Source of the DNA: Acidobacteriaceae bacterium
Lineage (GTDB): Bacteria; Acidobacteriota; Terriglobia; Bryobacterales; Bryobacteraceae
Direction: 5' to 3'
DNA: 64,000 nucleotides
NCBI GenBank assembly: GCA_019240405.1
Contig: JAFAYL010000013.1
Span: 248,001 to 312,000 of the forward strand
Of this stretch, positions 26,039 through 35,511 are shown one piece after another (positions within the stretch are counted from its first letter, which is position 1; each line of letters starts with the position of its first letter). A program made the position numbers and the translations under genes. Under the pieces are notes generated by a model. It saw only the letters and a program-made list of their open reading frames with translations. It was not told where the DNA came from and did not search any database.

Positions 26039-26184
26039 CAATAGAGGAATGGTGAAGCGCTCAATACGGCGAGGTGGCCGGGCAAACAGGCACTGCCAAT
26101 CTCAGAAAGCTCAGGGATAGAAGAACTTAAGAGCGGGGCCGGTTGAACCCGCTGGCGCGGACGCCGGAAGCTCATTCGTTTCTA

Positions 26185-26190
26185 AGTATA
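26185..26190 (-). promoter_or_regulatory. Possible -10 element for the phoH operon
   Basis: TATACT on the minus strand, about 147 bases before the phoH ATG. The matching -35 is poor, so the call is tentative. Confidence 0.3.
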
Positions 26191-26377
26191 GCACTTTTGG
26201 GGTAGGAGCCCCAGGGCCGAACTGCTAAAAACGGCTCGTGCTTACCGGACTTTCGCGACAGCTTTACCGACCCCGATTTCGAGGTATTTCGGCCAGTCCT
26301 GAACTAACAGTCACAAAAGTTGCGAATTTTTCTCAAAAAATTTTTTTCAATTATTTTCAGGCATTTAGTCGCGGGTT

Positions 26378-26415
26378 CGTACAAACGAAACACTGTTTCG
26401 AACCCCTGTTCGAAA
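26378..26415. promoter_or_regulatory. Overlapping palindromes including a LexA-like box
   Basis: Three inverted repeats lie in series: TTCGT-ACAA-ACGAA (26378-26391 region), CGAAAC-ACT-GTTTCG (26386-26400), and TTTCGAAC-CCCT-GTTCGAAA (26396-26415). The last has perfect eight-base arms and contains TCGAAC-N4-GTTCGA, which matches the SOS box recognised by LexA in Gram-positive bacteria and mycobacteria. The site lies about 105 bases before the ATG at 26521. Whether LexA of this organism uses this motif is unknown. Confidence 0.55.
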
Positions 26416-26506
26416 TATCTGCGTGTTAGCTTCGGGTCGCTCACGAGATCTTCTCGCGAGTGAAATTCAGCCGGAGGCCCGGAGCCGTTCTGGGCTGTGC
26501 ATTTTT

Positions 26507-26513
26507 GGGAGGG
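26507..26513 (+). promoter_or_regulatory. Strong Shine-Dalgarno fixing the start at 26521
   Basis: GGGAGGG lies seven bases before the ATG at 26521. It rules in favour of this start over the one eight codons upstream in the ORF track. Confidence 0.75.
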
Positions 26514-26520
26514 AAATCAC

Positions 26521-27264
26521 ATGGGCGAATTGATCATGATGCCGACGCGGAATGCAGAGATCGCCGAAGTAAGCAAGCAGAGCAGCGAGACGCCGACTCA
26601 CGTTGCAATCTCTAGCATTGACTTTTCAGTTTGGAAGTCAGCGCCTAAAGAGAGAACGCCGGCTTACTTCCCGACATACTCGACAGTCTCGAAGGCCATG
26701 CAAACCGCCATGCGCATCTGGGTCCGCGAGTGGTTCGCGGCCAACGTTGAGATTCTCCTCCGGCCGCATACTGCTTATGCAATTCTGGTTTACCAATGTA
26801 CGCATCCTTTCTCCGGCAAACCGACAAACATCTTCACATACGATATCCAGCAGACCGAGGCTCTTGACCGGGCGTTCGCATCTGCGGCCAATAAGTTGGG
26901 GCGCGAGTTGAAAGCGCTTGACACGAAGCGGTTCCCATGGTTCACCCGCGAGCACTATTTCGCATATCGCAGCAAAGAAGTCGTGAAGTACGTCGCAAAG
27001 AATCGCCGCGCGATCTATAAAATGCTCAATGTCGAAACGGTTCTGATGGACAGCATTCTGAAATTCGCGATTATTGACATTCCGAGGCTGGGTCTGGACG
27101 AAGCGGTCGTTGTGCTGCGGAGAGCGTTCAACACGCAATTGCGGCGTTTTTCAGATGAAGTGGACCTCAGCGATCGCGCCGAGCAGTTGTTGCAGATCGC
27201 TACCGATGCGCTGCTGAGCAAGTTACCGCAGGAGAATGTGATGCCGCTGCCTATCGCGGCGTAA
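26521..27264 (+). CDS. Protein of unknown function behind a LexA-like box
   Basis: I do not recognise a family. The 247-residue protein has no signal peptide or membrane segment. It contains aromatic and basic blocks such as MRIWVREWFAANVEILLRPHTAYAILVYQC, KRFPWFTREHYFAYRSKEVVKYVAK and, near the C-terminus, a leucine-rich helical stretch (DEAVVVLRRAFNTQLRRFSDEV). It looks like a folded, mostly helical cytoplasmic protein. It stands alone between phoH (divergent) and an aldehyde dehydrogenase (convergent), with a strong ribosome-binding site, an elaborate palindromic upstream region and a strong terminator, so it is probably a well-expressed, regulated single gene. Confidence 0.75.
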   Translation: MGELIMMPTRNAEIAEVSKQSSETPTHVAISSIDFSVWKSAPKERTPAYFPTYSTVSKAMQTAMRIWVREWFAANVEILLRPHTAYAILVYQCTHPFSGKPTNIFTYDIQQTEALDRAFASAANKLGRELKALDTKRFPWFTREHYFAYRSKEVVKYVAKNRRAIYKMLNVETVLMDSILKFAIIDIPRLGLDEAVVVLRRAFNTQLRRFSDEVDLSDRAEQLLQIATDALLSKLPQENVMPLPIAA

Positions 27265-27277
27265 GGATTTTGGTTTG

Positions 27278-27307
27278 AAAGGAGCAGATGCTGTGGTCTG
27301 CTCCTTT
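27278..27307. terminator. Bidirectional intrinsic terminator
   Basis: An 11-bp perfect stem, AAAGGAGCAGA / TCTGCTCCTTT, with an 8-base loop, lies between convergent genes ending at 27264 and 27318. The A-rich and T-rich stem ends supply a short U tract in both directions. Confidence 0.85.
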
Positions 27308-27317
27308 CTGTCGCAGG

Positions 27318-28802
27318 TTACAACTTCACCGTTACGGTCTTGATCTCTGAGTATTGCTGCAAGCCATACTCGCCGAGCTCGCGCCCGATTCCAGACTGCT
27401 TGAAGCCGCCGAACGGCGCTGCTGCGTCGAATACGTCAAAGCAGTTAATCCACACAGTTCCGGCTCGAACATTATTAGCAATGTAATGCGCCTTGCCGAT
27501 ATCGCGCGTCCAGACCGCTGCAGCAAGTCCATACATAGTATTGTTGGCGCGCTCGACAAGCTCATCCATATCGCTGAATTTCATAATGCTCATGACGGGC
27601 CCAAAGATTTCTTCTTGGGCTATCTTCATGTTGTCTTTCACGTCTGCGAAAACCGTGGGAGCAACGAAATAGCCCTTATCACCAATGCGCTCGCCGCCGC
27701 ACATTAGTTTCGCGCCTTCCCGTTTGCCCGCTTCAACGTAGCTCAGCACCTTATTAAATTGATCGTTGTCAACCTGCGGCCCTTGCTCCGTCTTTGTATC
27801 GAACGGGTCGCCGACGGTGCGGCGCTTTGCGCGCTCCGTGCTGCGCGCCACGAATTCATCGTAAATTTTGTCCTCGACAAACGCGCGCGATCCTGCGCAG
27901 CAGCATTGGCCTTGATTGAAGAAGAGAGCGAAGTGCGAGCCTTCCACGGCCTCCTCCAGGTCTGAATCGGCGAAGACGATGTTCGGGCTCTTGCCGCCTA
28001 ATTCCAAAGTGACTCGTTTCAGATTGGTCTCCGCGGCGGCTTGCATGATGAGATGGCCGACCTCCGTCGACCCTGTGAAAGCTATCTTATCCACATCCAT
28101 GTGCAGCGCTATGGCTGCGCCTGCTGTCGGACCATAGCCCGGTAGAATGTTCACTACACCTTCAGGGAAACCCGCCTCGACGATCAACTCGCCTACGCGA
28201 AGAGCTGTTAGAGGCGTCTGCTCGGCAACTTTCAAAACCACCGTGTTGCCGCAAGCCAGAGCCGGTCCGAGCTTCCAGGCCTGCATAAGCAGCGGGAAAT
28301 TCCAAGGGATGATTTGACCGACTACGCCTACGGGTTCATGCCGTGTATAACAGAAATAGTCGCCCGCAATCGGTATTGTCTTTCCTTGGATTTTGTCCGC
28401 CCATCCGGCGTAATAGCGGTAACACGCAGCGACCAGCGGCAAGTCGGCGGTGCGTGCGATATGCCGGGGCTTTCCATTGTCTAAAGCTTCGAGCGTTGCC
28501 AGCTCATCTGCGTTCTTCTCAATCAGATCGGCAAGCCGGCTAATCAGTTTGCCGCGTTCCGAAGCGGACATTTTTCTCCAGGGACTCTTCGAATGGAACG
28601 CCTTGCGCGCGGCTTTCACGGCAAGATCGACATCAGCCGCATCAGCCTCTGCAACTTTGGCTATGACCTCGCCAGTGGCAGGATTGACAGTGTCGAATGT
28701 TCTCCCCGAGACGCTGTCTACCCACTCATTGTTAATCAAAATTTTGGTTTGCTTTACTTGCGCTTGTGCCGAAGTTTTCGGTTCGGTAAGAACGGTTGCC
28801 AT
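27318..28802 (-). CDS. NAD(P)-dependent aldehyde dehydrogenase
   Basis: Full-length (494 residues) class 1/2-type aldehyde dehydrogenase. The general base glutamate is in [11 protein letters not shown], and the catalytic cysteine in [33 protein letters not shown] and [11 protein letters not shown] contribute to cofactor binding. It oxidises an aldehyde to the acid in the cytoplasm; the substrate is not specified by context. The ATG at 28802 is preceded by AAAGGAG at short spacing. Transcription ends at the shared terminator at 27278-27307. Confidence 0.93.
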   Translation of the reverse strand: MATVLTEPKTSAQAQVKQTKILINNEWVDSVSGRTFDTVNPATGEVIAKVAEADAADVDLAVKAARKAFHSKSPWRKMSASERGKLISRLADLIEKNADELATLEALDNGKPRHIARTADLPLVAACYRYYAGWADKIQGKTIPIAGDYFCYTRHEPVGVVGQIIPWNFPLLMQAWKLGPALACGNTVVLKVAEQTPLTALRVGELIVEAGFPEGVVNILPGYGPTAGAAIALHMDVDKIAFTGSTEVGHLIMQAAAETNLKRVTLELGGKSPNIVFADSDLEEAVEGSHFALFFNQGQCCCAGSRAFVEDKIYDEFVARSTERAKRRTVGDPFDTKTEQGPQVDNDQFNKVLSYVEAGKREGAKLMCGGERIGDKGYFVAPTVFADVKDNMKIAQEEIFGPVMSIMKFSDMDELVERANNTMYGLAAAVWTRDIGKAHYIANNVRAGTVWINCFDVFDAAAPFGGFKQSGIGRELGEYGLQQYSEIKTVTVKL

Positions 28803-28878
28803 AACACTCCTTTCAATGCACGTGACTCCTGAAACTCACCACCGAAGTCCATCATATTCCAAGTCCTGTGAGAGAGCT

Positions 28879-30105
28879 TCAGGTCCGTACACTGACGCGT
28901 TTCCATTGCTTGCCTACGCGGATGACGAGCACCTCGCCGCCGTGGGCCATCAGAAGGTCTTTCTGAATGTGTCCGTTAATTTCGACGGCGCCTGCCTTTA
29001 TCTTTCGTGTTGCGTCAGTAACGCTCGGGGCCAAGCCTATCAGAGCCATCAGTTTATCGACGCGAATGCCTTTTTCGCTTGAAGCTGAGGCTGGAAGATC
29101 GACAGTTTCCGTATCTGCCGGCTCCAGTCCTTGGCGCACTTCTCGCGTGAACGCTTCGCGGGCAGAATCTGCATCTCCAGCGGAGTTGAAGTTAGCCACG
29201 ATCTGAGTGCCGAGCGCCATCTTTACTTCCATCGGATCCTTTCGGCCCGCAGCGACATCATCGCGGAGCTCGGCGATCGCGTCCATCTGCATATCGGTCA
29301 GCAGTTCGTAGTAGCGATACATCAGATCGTCGCTGATTTGCATGACTTTCCGAAACATTATTTTGGGGGGCTCCGTGATGCCGATGTAATTTCCTTTGGA
29401 CTTGGACATCTTTTCGATTCCGTCCAAGCCTTCCAGGAGCGGCGTAGTTGCGATGATCTGTGGCTGCTGGCCGTAATCTCTTTGGATCTCGCGGCCCACC
29501 AGGAGATTAAACTTTTGGTCGGTGCCGCCCATTTCCACATCGCATTCGAGCGCAAATGAGTCGAATCCCTGCGCCAGGGGATAGAGCAGCTCGTGAACAG
29601 AAATCGGTACGCCGTCTTCGACACGCTGGCCGAAGTAGTCGTGTTCGAGCAGCCGCGCGAGAGTGCATTTTGAGCAGAGCCGGATCACGTTCTCAAATGT
29701 GAGCGGCCGCAGCCAGTCGCTATTGAATCGGATCTCCGTTTTCTCGGAATCGAGAATTTTGAAGACCTGTGCTTTATATGTTTCTGCGTTTCGCTGGATC
29801 TCCTCCGTGGTCATGGGAGGGCGTGTGATGTTGCGGCCGGTGGGATCGCCGATGAGACCGGTCATGTCGCCAATTAAAAAAATCACCGTATGCCCTAGAT
29901 CCTGAAAGTGCTTCATTTTCCGGAGTAGAACCGTATGGCCGAGATGTAGATCTGGAGCTGTGGGGTCGAAGCCCGCCTTCACGCGGAGCGGGCGACCTTG
30001 TTTGCCGTAAGTGATCAACCGTTCGCGTAACTCGTCTTCGCGAATCAATTCAGCCAATCCCTTTTTGAGGTAATTGATCTGTTGCTCAACAGGAGGAAAG
30101 TGCAC
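28879..30105 (-). CDS. tyrS: Tyrosyl-tRNA synthetase
   Basis: A class I aminoacyl-tRNA synthetase with the HIGH motif as HLGHT and the KMSKS motif as KMSKSKGN. It has a tyrosine-binding core (DPTAPDLHLGHT) and a C-terminal S4 RNA-binding domain (GIRVDKLMALIGLAPSVTDATRKIKAGAVEINGH). The 408-residue length fits the TyrZ branch. The start is GTG at 30105. No T-box-like leader was noticed in the 90 bp upstream, which separate it from the divergent symporter. Confidence 0.95.
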   Translation of the reverse strand: MHFPPVEQQINYLKKGLAELIREDELRERLITYGKQGRPLRVKAGFDPTAPDLHLGHTVLLRKMKHFQDLGHTVIFLIGDMTGLIGDPTGRNITRPPMTTEEIQRNAETYKAQVFKILDSEKTEIRFNSDWLRPLTFENVIRLCSKCTLARLLEHDYFGQRVEDGVPISVHELLYPLAQGFDSFALECDVEMGGTDQKFNLLVGREIQRDYGQQPQIIATTPLLEGLDGIEKMSKSKGNYIGITEPPKIMFRKVMQISDDLMYRYYELLTDMQMDAIAELRDDVAAGRKDPMEVKMALGTQIVANFNSAGDADSAREAFTREVRQGLEPADTETVDLPASASSEKGIRVDKLMALIGLAPSVTDATRKIKAGAVEINGHIQKDLLMAHGGEVLVIRVGKQWKRVSVRT

Positions 30106-30198
30106 GATCTTTCACTATAATGGTCAGCCAGATTCAGGGCATTCTAAATGGCCCGCACAGAATACTGCGTTAGCCTCCATGCGTTAGGCTAGTCGTTC

Positions 30199-32001
30199 AT
30201 GCACCTGCACGTCGTCGATTGGATCATCGCCTCGGCTTGTGTTCTGATTTGCTTTCTTCCGGCATTAGCGTTTGGAAAGCGCTCCGGGAAAAACACGTCG
30301 GAGTTCTTTGCTTCGGGGCGTTCCGTTCCGTGGTGGCTGGCGGGGATTTCTCTCGTTGCGACTACGTTCTCGAGCGACACTCCGAATCTCGTCGCAAATA
30401 TTGTTCGGACACAAGGCGTCGCAGGGAACTGGCAATGGTGGGCGTTTACGCTAACCGGAGTAGCGACGGTGTTTTTTTTTGCGAGATTGTGGCGCCGGTC
30501 AGGCGTTCTGACGGACCTCGAGTTCTACGAAATGCGGTATTCGGGGATATCCGCGAGCGCTGTGCGAGGCTTTCGCGCGGTGTATCTGGGCCTGCTTTTC
30601 AACTGCATGATTATGGCGACCGTCGATCTTGCAGCCGTCAAAATCGCCGGCGTGCTGTTTGGTCTCAGTCGCTGGGAGACGCTGCTTGGAGTCGGATTGC
30701 TGAATGTCGTTTTTGCCGCACACTCCGGTTTATGGGGCGTGCTGGTGATCGACATGTTCCAGTTCTTCATCAAGATGGCGGCGGTGATCGCGGCAGCGTA
30801 TTTCGCCGTCGAATTGCCGCAAGTTGGCGGGTTGAGCGGGCTGCTGAGCAAACTTTCGCACATTCACGGTCCGGGCGGGCTGAGCTATTTGAGCATGCTT
30901 CCCGATTTCACAAATAACTGGACGCTCGCTGTCGCGGTTTTCGTGATGCCGCTCGCCGTTCAATGGTGGGCGGTCTGGTATCCAGGCGCGGAACCCGGCG
31001 GCGGAAGTTATGTGGCGCAGCGGATGCTTGCGTCCAAATCGGAGAAAGACTCGCTCGGCGGGACCTTGTTTTTCAACCTGGCGCACTACGTGTTGCGCCC
31101 CTGGCCGTGGATCCTGGTTGGGCTCGCATCCTTGATTGTCTATCCAACGTTGGCCGATATCCGGCGAGCATTTCCGAATGTGGATCCGGCTTTGATCGGC
31201 AATGACATCGCATTCCCGGCTATGCTGCGCTTTCTTCCTGTGGGATGGATCGGGCTGATGGTGGGCGGGTTAATTGCCGCGAACTCGTCGACAATTCTGA
31301 GCCATCTCAATTGGGGAGCGTCGTATCTGGTTCACGATTTTTACCGCCGCTTCCTCAAACCGGGAGAAAGTGAACATCATTACGTCACAGCGGGACGAAT
31401 GGCGACGGTGCTGCTTTTTGTGCTCTCGTCAGCACTGGTGTTTGCCCTGCAAACGGCGCAACAGAGTTTCAACATCATTTTGCAAGTCGGCGCGGGAACT
31501 GGGTTGCTTTATCTTCTCCGATGGTTTTGGTGGCGCGTCACAGCGTGGTGCGAGATTGTTGCGATGCTCAGCTCGTTCGGCATATCGGTCGTGTTTGCAG
31601 TGATGAGCAGACGTGGCACGGCGCCCAGTACTGACCAGCAGCTCCTGACGACCGTGATTTTCACGACCATCTGCTGGCTCTTGACCGCGTACGTCGGGCC
31701 GAAAACCGATCTCCAGGTGTTAAAAGACTTCTACACCAAAGTGCACCCGTTTGGGCCCGGTTGGCGCCGCATCCGAATCGAAGCGGGCATTTCAAAAGCT
31801 GAAGCGGCAGCTTGGGCGAAAACGGATAACGTTCCTCTCGCGATGGTCGGGTGGGTTAGCGGGATTAGCGTGATTTGGTCGGGACTCTTTCTGGTCGGGA
31901 ATCTTCTTTACGGGCGGATTGGATACGTGATGCTCTTGTCGGCTGTTTTTGTTGTAAGTGGGTTGGTGCTCGTTGGGGTAATCAGGCGGCTGTGGAATTA
32001 G
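30199..32001 (+). CDS. Sodium:solute symporter family protein
   Basis: About thirteen membrane helices with SSS-family features: an early GKRSGKNTSEFFASGRSVPWWLAG, followed by ATTFSSDTPNLVANIVRTQG, the Na+-binding region. The family imports sugars, amino acids or organic acids with sodium. The substrate is not predictable, but the downstream convergent genes handle sugar phosphates. At 600 residues the protein is near the upper end for the family because of an extended C-terminal helical part. The gene overlaps the end of the nucleotidyltransferase gene by four bases. Confidence 0.88.
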   Translation: MHLHVVDWIIASACVLICFLPALAFGKRSGKNTSEFFASGRSVPWWLAGISLVATTFSSDTPNLVANIVRTQGVAGNWQWWAFTLTGVATVFFFARLWRRSGVLTDLEFYEMRYSGISASAVRGFRAVYLGLLFNCMIMATVDLAAVKIAGVLFGLSRWETLLGVGLLNVVFAAHSGLWGVLVIDMFQFFIKMAAVIAAAYFAVELPQVGGLSGLLSKLSHIHGPGGLSYLSMLPDFTNNWTLAVAVFVMPLAVQWWAVWYPGAEPGGGSYVAQRMLASKSEKDSLGGTLFFNLAHYVLRPWPWILVGLASLIVYPTLADIRRAFPNVDPALIGNDIAFPAMLRFLPVGWIGLMVGGLIAANSSTILSHLNWGASYLVHDFYRRFLKPGESEHHYVTAGRMATVLLFVLSSALVFALQTAQQSFNIILQVGAGTGLLYLLRWFWWRVTAWCEIVAMLSSFGISVVFAVMSRRGTAPSTDQQLLTTVIFTTICWLLTAYVGPKTDLQVLKDFYTKVHPFGPGWRRIRIEAGISKAEAAAWAKTDNVPLAMVGWVSGISVIWSGLFLVGNLLYGRIGYVMLLSAVFVVSGLVLVGVIRRLWN

Positions 32002-32738
32002 AAGCCGGCGTTCACGGCGGCCAAATCCTCCGGACGCCCGACGTCCCGCCAGCTTCCCGCAATCGGAGAAATGCGAAGTTCAAGCGAATCTTCGAGCATC
32101 GTGTCGAGCGCTGACGTCAGTTCGTATTCATTGCGCGGGGACGGCTCAAGCCGCTCGAGGTAGTGGAACAGGATCGGGCGAAACGCGTAAAAGCCTGCGC
32201 CGTTCCAATGAGTGGTCGACGTGCCTTTCGGCGGCTTCTCAATGATGCTTTGGATTCGGCCATCTTCTTCATAAACCGCCGCGCCTTGCCACGGATCATC
32301 GACGGCTTTTACAGCGAGCACGGCCGCCGTTTCCAAATTTCTCCCGAGAATATCCGAGCAACGCAGATATTCCGAGGGGTCGCAGAGGATATCCGCGTAG
32401 GTGAGAAGAAACGGTTCATTTCCGATGAAGTCCTTCGCAAGGAGCGCGGCGGAGCCAGTTCCATTTACAGGGTCCTGGACTCGAAATTCGAGCGCCGGAT
32501 GAAGACCCGACGGCGGCTGCCAATCACGAAAATGGCTCTCGATCATTTCATGACGATAGCCGACGACAACGAAGAAATTCTCGATGCCAGCCATGGCGAG
32601 CCGCTCGAGAATGTGCTGAAGCATGGGTTTGCCCTGGATCGAGAGCATCGGTTTCGGGATCTCGCTTGTGATCTTGCCCATCCGCGTTCCTTTTCCTGCC
32701 GCGAGTACCACAGCGTGCCGGATAAAACGTTCACTCAT
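31998..32738 (-). CDS. Sugar-1-phosphate nucleotidyltransferase
   Basis: A cytoplasmic NTP-transferase of the GT-A-like fold: VVLAAGKGTRMGKITSEIPKPML is the nucleotide-binding signature, and LLTYADILCD carries the metal-binding aspartate. It makes a nucleotide sugar from NTP and a sugar-1-phosphate. Its ATG overlaps the galactokinase stop by eight bases (ATGAGTGA), so the two are translationally coupled. A kinase producing the sugar-1-phosphate followed by this transferase implies a short salvage route to a nucleotide sugar. Which sugar and which nucleotide is open. Confidence 0.88.
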   Translation of the reverse strand: MSERFIRHAVVLAAGKGTRMGKITSEIPKPMLSIQGKPMLQHILERLAMAGIENFFVVVGYRHEMIESHFRDWQPPSGLHPALEFRVQDPVNGTGSAALLAKDFIGNEPFLLTYADILCDPSEYLRCSDILGRNLETAAVLAVKAVDDPWQGAAVYEEDGRIQSIIEKPPKGTSTTHWNGAGFYAFRPILFHYLERLEPSPRNEYELTSALDTMLEDSLELRISPIAGSWRDVGRPEDLAAVNAGF

Positions 32739-33882
32739 TCAATGCTCCTGCCGAGGGTTTCGCAGCGAACAAATGTTTGTCCGGATCGAAATCAGCGCTG
32801 TGACGGGAGTAGTAGTTCCGCACAAGATGCCCGCGAACACGATCGCAATCCGAAGCCTCACATAGAATAACTACGCAGCCGCCAAAACCGGCACCCGTGA
32901 GACGTGCGCCCAAGGCTCCCGATTTTAGGGCGCCATCGACGAGCTCATCGAGCGCAGCCGAGCTAACCCGAAGCCGGTCTCGCAGGCTCGCATGGGAGGC
33001 CGAAAGCAGTTTGCCGAACTGTGCGCCGTCCCGTTGTAGCAGTGCCGTGACGGCGTCGCTCACGCGAAAACTCTCGCTCACAACGTGCAGAAAGTAGTCA
33101 AGTTCGAGCGCATTCAGGCGGCCGTCTGCAGCACCCTGCGCAGCTAGCGCGGTGAGTGCCTCTAGTGAACGATTTTCGATTGCTGATCGAAATGATTCGA
33201 ATCCAAGCTGCTGTACCGCGCGGCGTGCGATCGTCCGGCGAGCGTTGTACTCTGCTCGCATGGCTCCGGACTTCTCCGCTGATGTGAGACTGTGACCAAT
33301 GAGAAAACACCAGTCTTCTGGTATCGGGATGGGTGAGAGCTTAAGCGGGGCAAAATTGATCAAAAGGGCACATCCCGCCTCAGATTGGAGCACGGCCGCG
33401 TGATCCATGCCTCCGCCGCGCGTCCCGACGAAGTGTTCCGCCTGTGGTAGCACGTCCATTAATTCGTCGAACGTTGCGCGAATGCCATTCGCTCGGAGTA
33501 AGGCAAGTGTGAAGCCCGTAAGCAGGGCGGACGAAGAAGACAAGCCTGCCGCCGGCGGCAAATCGGAGGTGATCGCAGCATCGATGCCCCGTTCGAGAGT
33601 CCAACGGCAATTAGCCGCCTGTGCAGCCGCTTTCAGATAATTCGCCCAATCGCCCGGTGGCCCCGGCTCGAATTGCGAATTCAAAGTAAATTGTCGTTCA
33701 CCATAACCCGAGCTCGCGGCATGAACCGAAGCGTCATTCCGCGCCCGAAAGGCAATCGAAATCCGCCGCTGAATCGCGATCGGCAACACGGGAAGATCGT
33801 GATAATCGATGTGCTCGCCTATGAGATTCACGCGCCCGGGAACCGAAACGGAGGAGTTGAAAGCGTGATTCGGGTCGAGCAT
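32731..33882 (-). CDS. galK: Galactokinase-type GHMP kinase
   Basis: GHMP-family sugar kinase with the galactokinase signature VPGRVNLIGEHIDYHD at the N-terminus, ATP-binding LPPAAGLSSSSAL and C-terminal GARLTGAGFGGCVVIL. It phosphorylates galactose, or a related sugar, at C1. At 383 residues it is full length. It starts 13 bp after the GH32 gene stop and overlaps the nucleotidyltransferase start. Other GHMP sugar-1-kinases (arabinose, glucuronate) share these motifs, so galactose specificity is likely but not proven. Confidence 0.85.
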   Translation of the reverse strand: MLDPNHAFNSSVSVPGRVNLIGEHIDYHDLPVLPIAIQRRISIAFRARNDASVHAASSGYGERQFTLNSQFEPGPPGDWANYLKAAAQAANCRWTLERGIDAAITSDLPPAAGLSSSSALLTGFTLALLRANGIRATFDELMDVLPQAEHFVGTRGGGMDHAAVLQSEAGCALLINFAPLKLSPIPIPEDWCFLIGHSLTSAEKSGAMRAEYNARRTIARRAVQQLGFESFRSAIENRSLEALTALAAQGAADGRLNALELDYFLHVVSESFRVSDAVTALLQRDGAQFGKLLSASHASLRDRLRVSSAALDELVDGALKSGALGARLTGAGFGGCVVILCEASDCDRVRGHLVRNYYSRHSADFDPDKHLFAAKPSAGALNE

Positions 33883-33895
33883 CCGGGAACGTTGC

Positions 33896-35458
33896 TTAAG
33901 GTATGGAGTAGACGGAACGAAAGTTGGATACGTTCACTGATACGGGGCCGGGTTGACCGCCTTTCAAATACATCCGTATCCCTCTTGCATCAGCTAAAGG
34001 AAAAACCAGGTCCGTTATGGTCACGCGCCCGCCCTGTGCGAAAATCTCCACCGAGCATCGGTCGACCAAGATCTCGAGCCGAAGCGAGTCTCCATGGAGC
34101 GGTAGCGTAGCTGCCGTGCGCGCGGGGAAATCTTTACTGAAGGCGGTCACGCCGGCATGCGTGCGATCAACGAATACCTTCTCGTTGCGCTGGTTGTAGC
34201 CAACAACTAAGTAGCTTCCATCAGCCGTTAATAATTTCCAGCCGACCTCCTCAGCTCTACCGAGCGAGATCGTGGAGTCTAGCTCGAACGCGCGGCCCTT
34301 CGCAACGTCACCTTCTGAAAGATTTCGATTCAGCTCTTCAATGCTTTGATTGGTCAGGACGATGCTCTGAGACCGCAAGGCTTGGAGCGATTTAATCGGC
34401 TGCTCGACCAGCCGGACGCCTTCTATGGTGGTTCTCAGTGATAACTTTCGTGGGATCGTCATTTGCCCGCGCCAAGGATGGGTCGGCACGGCGGCAGCGC
34501 ATTGCCAATTGTTCATCCAGCCAATCATCACCTGTGGTTGATTTCGAGGAAGTCCATTGAGTGTCAAAGCACAGTAGCAGTCCTTTCCGTAATCTGTCCA
34601 CAGCGTAAGTGAGGAGGGATTATCGTTTACGAATCTCGCGCCGTCAAAGCTTCCGATGAAGTACTGTTCGCCTGATCCGCCCTGAAGACCTCCCGGATTA
34701 AGTCCTACCTTCAACACCCAGCGCGTTTTCGCCCGGCTGCCGTCGACGGGGAGTTCGAAAAGCTCCGGGCACTCCCACTGACCGCCGGTTGCACCCGCTG
34801 GGCCGAAATCACTGACGTGATTCCAGTGCTTCAAGTCTGGCGAGCGATAGAACGCGACCTTGTGATCGTTGGGAAGTGATACCAGCATCACCCAGCAGGC
34901 GGCTTGATCGGACCAGAACACTTTTGGATCGCGAAAATCCGCAAGATTCAGGTTTAGTACCGGATTATGTTCATACTTCGTCCAAGTGCGGCCGCGATCG
35001 TTGCTGAACGCGAGATTCTGTGTCTGAAGCCCGCTCTTTGACCCCTTTGGCGGCGCGTATCCGGTGTATACCGCAATAAGGCAAGGCTTCTTGCCTGTGC
35101 AGAATCCGCTTGTATTGCGCTGATCGATAACCGTACTTCCGGTAAAGATCATGATGCCGTTTTCTTCCGGGAGAGCAACCGGCAATTCGCGCCAATGCAG
35201 CAGATCGCGGCTCACGGCGTGACCCCAGCTCATGTGTCCCCATTCGTCGCGCAACGGGTTGAATTGAAAAAATAAGTGGTACTCGCCTTCGAAATAGACC
35301 AAACCGTTCGGGTCGTTAGTCCAGTTCTGACGAGGCGAAAAGTGATACTGTGGCCGGTAGGGTTCATCGTAGAGCGGCGTAGATCGGTGCTGCGCTTCAA
35401 ATCCCGCGATTGTGAGACTCAGCAGATAGATGAGCCGGCCGACTTGCAAGCATTCCAT
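33896..35458 (-). CDS. Exported glycoside hydrolase family 32 (fructan/sucrose hydrolase)
   Basis: A beta-fructosidase with the complete GH32 triad: nucleophile in WTNDPNG, transition-state stabiliser in FRDPKVF and acid/base in QWECPELFEL. A five-blade propeller is followed by the C-terminal beta-sandwich. A signal peptide (MECLQVGRLIYLLSLTIAGFEAQ) suggests action outside the cytoplasm on sucrose, levan or inulin. It sits between a HAD phosphatase and the galactokinase in a probable four-gene operon. Confidence 0.92.
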   Translation of the reverse strand: MECLQVGRLIYLLSLTIAGFEAQHRSTPLYDEPYRPQYHFSPRQNWTNDPNGLVYFEGEYHLFFQFNPLRDEWGHMSWGHAVSRDLLHWRELPVALPEENGIMIFTGSTVIDQRNTSGFCTGKKPCLIAVYTGYAPPKGSKSGLQTQNLAFSNDRGRTWTKYEHNPVLNLNLADFRDPKVFWSDQAACWVMLVSLPNDHKVAFYRSPDLKHWNHVSDFGPAGATGGQWECPELFELPVDGSRAKTRWVLKVGLNPGGLQGGSGEQYFIGSFDGARFVNDNPSSLTLWTDYGKDCYCALTLNGLPRNQPQVMIGWMNNWQCAAAVPTHPWRGQMTIPRKLSLRTTIEGVRLVEQPIKSLQALRSQSIVLTNQSIEELNRNLSEGDVAKGRAFELDSTISLGRAEEVGWKLLTADGSYLVVGYNQRNEKVFVDRTHAGVTAFSKDFPARTAATLPLHGDSLRLEILVDRCSVEIFAQGGRVTITDLVFPLADARGIRMYLKGGQPGPVSVNVSNFRSVYSIP

Positions 35459-35511
35459 CAGATCACACTTGCAATCGGGGGCCGGCCCATGTCCGCGCTA
35501 CGTGGCGGAGC

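Larger units (their letters stand above)
26039..26520. other. Intergenic control region between phoH and the unknown gene at 26521
   Basis: This 480-bp stretch between divergent genes has no convincing ORF. It contains, from left to right, a possible minus-strand -10 element (TATACT, 26185-26190) and a short inverted repeat TGGGG-TAGGAG-CCCCA (26198-26213). Further right are an AT-rich tract of runs of A and T (about 26328-26357), a set of overlapping palindromes at 26378-26415, and a strong ribosome-binding site at 26507-26513. Confidence 0.7.

Noticed and set aside
26198-26213. TGGGG/CCCCA hairpin as an intrinsic terminator
   Set aside because: The stem is only five base pairs and no U tract follows on either strand in a useful position.
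27278-27307. CRISPR or repeat array between the unknown gene and the aldehyde dehydrogenase
   Set aside because: It is a single hairpin with no repeated units, best explained as a terminator. No CRISPR-like repeat spacing was seen anywhere in the window.
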